Shown here: positions 59,319 through 64,000 of the stretch, in pieces
Layout of the letters: the number at the start of each line of letters is the position of its first letter
Position numbering within the stretch: the first letter of the stretch is position 1
Assembly (NCBI RefSeq): GCF_965363235.1
Contig: NC_134841.1
Span: forward strand, 54,395,078-54,459,077
DNA length: 64,000 bases
Direction: 5' to 3'
Source: Mytilus galloprovincialis
Lineage: Eukaryota; Mollusca; Bivalvia; Mytilida; Mytilidae
Notes under the pieces: model-generated
The model's database searches: none
What the model was told of the DNA's origin: nothing
The model's input: only the letters and a program-made list of their open reading frames with translations
Translations under genes and position numbers: made by a program

Positions 59319-61920
59319 CAATACAATATTTTTATTTTCTAAATTAAAGGGCCCATTAAGAGCATAACATTAATTACAACATGACATAAACATTACAGAG
59401 TGATTAAAGAAACATAAAATAATAAAATAATAATTCAAATGCATGAGTAAAGAATCAGTGGTCAAGGGGAGATAATTTTGATATGTTTTAGAGTATCAAA
59501 GTTAACTAATTTTCTGATTTTCTAAGTTACAGGCCTTTATCGAGGTATGCACATAAAATTGATAAAAATCTGCTATCTTCATTAATCATGATCCATGAAA
59601 AAAGATCTTTTCTGTTTGAATTATCTAAACTGGGGTATTTTTTGATATAATCAGTCACATCTCTTCTGAGGTTATTGTAAAGAGGGCATTCCAGAAGAAA
59701 GTGCATTTCATTTTCAATACAATTTGAATTACAATATAAACATATCCTCTCATGTCGAGGTAATATTTCATATTTACCACATACATTGGTAATTTGTTCA
59801 TGTCTGCCAGTTTCTATTCTTAAACAGTGATTGCTGAGTCTGTATTTTGTTAACAAATGTTTTTGTGGGTGTTTTAAAATCTAAATAATTTTCATAGTCA
59901 AATGACCTTTTGAATGAAAAATAAGTGTCCAATTTGCCTTGATTCTGTAAATAAAAATCTCGCATTTTCTCCGAATCATTTTGAAAATTTAATTTGAGCT
60001 GTTTTTTCAGTAAACTTTTTAATTTATTTTTGCCTAAATTTTTACATATATTTAGGTCAATACCCAATTTTTTACTGTAGAAAATGATATTACAGAGCCA
60101 AGAATTATTAGAGCTAGTTTGAGCTTTACTCTCAATCATTTTTAACTCAGCATTAGCACTTTTCAATAAATCAGATGGAGAATTCTCTAGTCTATGCCAA
60201 TACATAAACATATGTGTTAGCAAATTTATATAAAGAGGATATCTACCCAATTCAGACAGGACTGCTACATTTGTGCACATCTTTGTAACACCAATAATAT
60301 ACTTACAAAATTTTAAATTTAGCTTCTCAAACTCCCAATCTTTAAATATGTCATAAAGGGATAAATTTTTCCTTTTAGGAGTAATGTTAATAACACCCCA
60401 ATTTTCACAACCATAAGTTACAATTGGCTGTATACAGTGATCAAATAAATGCAAAAGAGTTTTAATAGGAGGATTTGATGATTTCAAATCTTTATAAAGT
60501 TTAAAACTGGCCTTTTGACCTTTTTGGAATAACTGTTTTCTGGCTTCATTAAAGTTTCCAGTATTTTGGATGACTATGCCAAGATATTTGTATTGTTTAA
60601 CACATTAAATAGAATTATTTCCTACATTAAAATCTTCATTAAGAAGTCTACCACTCCTATTGAATATAATAATCTTGGTTTTCTTCACATTTATTTCCAT
60701 ACACCAATCTTTGCAGAATGTGCACAAAGTATCAAGTCTCTTCTGAAGCCCTTCTTTTGAGTAAGATATTAATACAAGATCATCAGCATAAAGTAGACAT
60801 GGTATCTTTTCATTATTTAAATTGACATCATCATAACTTTTTGATAATATATCTGGCAAATCATTAAAAAATAGTTTAAACAATTGGGACTCAAAACGTC
60901 ACCTTGTCGTACACCAACATTATATCTAAAAAAATCAGTTATTTTGTCTTCAATTTTAATACACACTTTGTCATTACTATACATAGATTTCAGTATGTTA
61001 TAAAAAATACCATTATTTGTATGTTGTAATAATTTGTATAATATACCAATATGAATAACCTTGTCAAAGGCCTTGCGAAAATCTACAAAACATATATATA
61101 ATTTACCTTTGCCTCTTTTAACATATTTTTCTATGAGACATTTTAGTACAAAAATGTGATCCGAAGTGCAAGCTTTCTTAGAAAAACCAATTTGAGTTTT
61201 ATTTATGATATTATTATCAGATAAAAATTTATCAAGTCTGTTATACAGAATAGTATTGAAAAGTTTGCCAAGACTATTATTGATGGCAATACCTGTGGGT
61301 TATCAGATTTGAATATAGGAGTAATGTAGCTCTCAGACCATTTACTGGGATAAATGCCAGATAGAAGAATGGCATTAAAAAGTTTTAGTAAACAATCTTG
61401 CATATAACTCTGTGAAACTTTTAACATTTCATTAGTAATAGTGTCTAGACCTGGACTTTTCCCAGATTTTAAATGCCTAAGGGCTTTTTGGAGTTCACCA
61501 GTGGTAATTTTAAAGTCAATCTCACTGAAACCAAAGTTTTTATTTTCTAATAGTTCAAGTTTACTCTTTATCTCTTTTATCTTAGACTTTATATGTTCAT
61601 TTTCAGGAATTGATGATAAGTCAAGAGAAATATTTGTACCAAATGTCACCATCTATGTTGTTTTTAGTTTCTGAATTATTTTCATGACGGAGTTCATTGA
61701 CAAGGTTCCAATAATCTTTTGGATTTTCTGATTCTAGATTGCTTAAACGGTCCAAAATATTTTCTCTAAATTCTCTTTTCTTTTTCCTCCTTAGTTTGGC
61801 AAATTGTTTATTAAGTTTAAAAAAAGAGCCACGCAATATCGGATCTTTCGGAAATTTTGACATTAATACAGCTTTATCATTAACATGTTTTTTCAAACTT
61901 TTTAAATCTTGGTCAGACCA
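59319..61920 (-). mobile_element. LINE (non-LTR retrotransposon), reverse transcriptase and C-terminal part, broken
   Basis: Reading down the minus strand: linker (KKREFRENILDRLSNLE), RT start (LKSGKSPGLDTITNEML, YPSKWSESYITPIFKSDN), mid-RT (CFVDFRKAFDKV, GVRQGD), active site YADDLVLIS with MEINVKKTKIIIFN, then YGCENWG, and a C-terminal zinc knuckle (CLYCNSNC...HFLLEC) ending at 59527. The frame changes at about 61680, 61300, 60900, 60600 and 59830, so it is dead. The 3' end near 59319 has an A-rich tail and lies within a composite repeat. Clade is undecided (Jockey/L2-type layout). Confidence 0.8.
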
Positions 61921-61923
61921 TTT

Positions 61924-63710
61924 TTAGCTCACCTGGCCCGAAGGGCCAAGTGAGCTATTCCCATCACTTTGCGTCCGGCGTCGTCGTCCGTCGTCTTTAA
62001 CTTTTACAAAAATCTTCTCCTCTGAAACCACTGGGCCAAATTTAACCAAACTTGGCCACAATCATCATTGGGGTATCTAGTTTAAAAAATGTGTGGCGTG
62101 ACCCGGTCAACCAACCAAGATGGCAGCCACGGCTAAAAATAGAACATACGGGTAAAATGCAGTTTTTGGCTTATAACTCAAAAACCAAAGCACTTAGAGG
62201 AAATCTGACATGGGGTAAAAATATTTATCAGGTCATGATCTATCTGCCCTGAATTTTTCAGATGAATCGGTCAACCCGTTGTTGGGTTGCTGCCCCTGAA
62301 TTGGTAATTTTGAGGAAATTTTGCTGTTTTTGGTTATTATCTTGAATATTATTATAGATAGAGATAAACTGTAAACAGCAATAATGTTCGGCAAAGTTAG
62401 ATTTACAAATAAGTCAAGATGACCGAAATGGTCAGTTGACCCCTTTAGGAGTTATTGCCCTTTATAGTAAATTTTTAACCATTTTTCATAAATCTAAGTA
62501 ATCTTTTACAAAAATCTTCTCCTCTGAAACTACTGGGCCAAATTAATCCAAACTTGGCCACAATCATCTTTGGGGTATCTAGTTTAAAAAATGTGTGGCG
62601 TGACCCAGTCAACCAACCAAGATGGCCGCCACGGCTAAAAATAGAACATAGGGGTAAAATGCAGTTGTTGGCTTATAACTCAAAAACCAAAGCCCTTAGA
62701 GGAAATCTGACGTGGGTAAAAATGTTTATCAGGTCAAGATCTATCTGCCCTGAAATTTTCAGATGAATCGGTCAACCCGTTGTTGGGTTGCTGCCCCTGA
62801 ATTGGTAATTTTGAGGAAATTTTGCTGTTTTTGGTTATTATCTTGAATATTATTATAGATAGAGATAAACTGTAAACAGCAATAATGTTTGGCAAAGTTA
62901 GATTTACAAATAAGTCAACATGACTGAAATGGTCAGTTGACCCTTTTAGGAGTTATTGCCCTTTATAGTCAATTTTTAACCATTTTTCATAAATCTTGGT
63001 TATCTTTTACAAAAATCTTCTCCTCTGAAACTACTGGGCCAAATTAATTAAAACTTGGCCACGATCATCTTTGAGGTACCTTGTTTGAAAAATGTGTCCG
63101 ATGACCTGGCCATCCAACCAAGATGGCCACCACGGCTAAAAATAGAACAGGGGTAAAATGTAGTTTTTTGCTTATAACTGTGAAACCAAATCATTTAGAG
63201 GAAATCTGACAAGGAGTTAAATTGTTAATTAAGTCAATATATATCTGCCCTGAAATATTCAAATGAATTGGACAATTGTTGGGTTGCTGTCCTCAAATTG
63301 GTAATTTTTAAAGAAATTTTGCTGTTTTTGGTTATTATCTTGAATACTATTATAGATAGCGATAAACTGTAAACAGCGATAATGTTCATCAAAGTAAGAT
63401 CTACAAATAAGTCAACATGACCTAAATGGTCAATTTACCGCTTAAGGAGTTATTGCCCTTTATAGTCAATTTTTAACAATTTTCATTAATTTGGTAAATT
63501 TATGTAAATTTTTACCAAATATTTTTCTCTGTTACTAATGGGCAAAGTTCATTATAGATATAATTGTAAGAAGCAAGAACGTTCAGTAAAGTAAGAACTT
63601 CAAACACATCACCATCACCAAAATACAATTTTGTCATGAATCCATTTGTGTCCTTTGTTTAATATGCACATAGACCAAGGTGAGCGACACAGGCTCTTTA
63701 GAGCCTCTAG
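61924..63710 (+). mobile_element. Helitron-like repeat with three ~500-bp units, nested in the LINE
   Basis: Starts ttagctcacctggcccgaag and ends aggctctttagagcctctag; TTT on both sides (61921-61923, 63711-63713). Removing it rejoins the LINE frame (…NHK|WSDQD…), which proves the borders to within a T run. Three internal units begin at about 62001, 62503 and 63005 ('cttttacaaaaatcttctcc'). No protein is encoded. Confidence 0.8.
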
Positions 63711-63713
63711 TTT

Positions 63714-64000
63714 ATGATTACATGTTTTTACCCTTTTCTTCTTCTTTTTTAGTGATACCTTGCATACTTTTTCATATATTGAATGAATACTATATGTGGC
63801 ATCATTCACATTCTTTTTGTCCAAGATAATTTCGTTATTCAAAAAATATTTCAGCTCATTTTGAATGACAGGATGTGTAAATGATTTCTGGAAATTTTGG
63901 ATACTTTCTGTGTCCCATTTATACCTCAAAGGAAAGTCTTTCATATGACTTTTATTTTTTTCCAATTGGAAAGATGCTAAAATCTTAAAAGTGATTTTGC
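63714..64000 (-). mobile_element. LINE continuation upstream of the nested insertion
   Basis: Minus strand: DFPLRYKWDTESIQNFQKSF ... HSIYEKVCKVSLKKKKKRVK ... ends at the insertion. This is the segment between endonuclease and RT; the endonuclease domain should lie beyond the window. Confidence 0.75.

Overview
This looks like nuclear DNA from a bivalve mollusc, most likely a mussel (Mytilidae). It is AT-rich, with long introns and few genes. It is full of short repeats that I recall as common in Mytilus: the 'ctcacctggcccgaagg' element, the 'gacggacggac' / 'atgccccat' element, the 'gttgtctcattggc' repeat and the 'gaccgcaaaattt' element. There are no bacterial-style operons, rRNA genes, intact tRNA genes or CRISPR arrays.

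Left third (1-25 kb, minus strand). Two spliced genes lie head to tail. The upstream one (8860-21564) assembles into 12 exons whose splice phases all agree. It encodes a ZSWIM1/3-like protein with a MULE-type transposase (RNase H) fold, a SWIM zinc finger and a C-terminal CxxC/HxH tail, but it carries two in-frame TGA codons. About 1 kb downstream on the same strand lies a partly resolved gene (1755-7878) for a Ulp1/SENP-like cysteine peptidase. Its introns hold many small DNA transposons, several with clean target-site duplications.

Middle (24-37 kb). A single-exon ORF of nearly 900 codons (26158-28848, minus) encodes an uncharacterised transposase-like protein. It is flanked by 27-base inverted repeats (25/27 identical) about 4.6 kb apart, so it is probably the gene of a DNA transposon. 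Further right are a Helitron-like repeat, a Tc1 remnant and a two-exon PHD-finger-like gene (35126-36218, plus).

Right half (38-58.5 kb, plus strand). A decayed multi-exon gene has a CxxC zinc-binding N-terminus, a conserved block I recall from an uncharacterised invertebrate family, and a long coiled coil. One coiled-coil exon is split by a 4.2-kb MULE-type transposon (53481-57658). That element has subterminal 'ccatttcgtacc' arrays, an 8/9-bp target duplication and remains of a FLYWCH + MULE transposase gene.

Right end (59.3-64 kb). A broken LINE on the minus strand contains a nested 1.8-kb Helitron-like element (61924-63710). I saw no retrovirus, LTR element or Polinton in the window.
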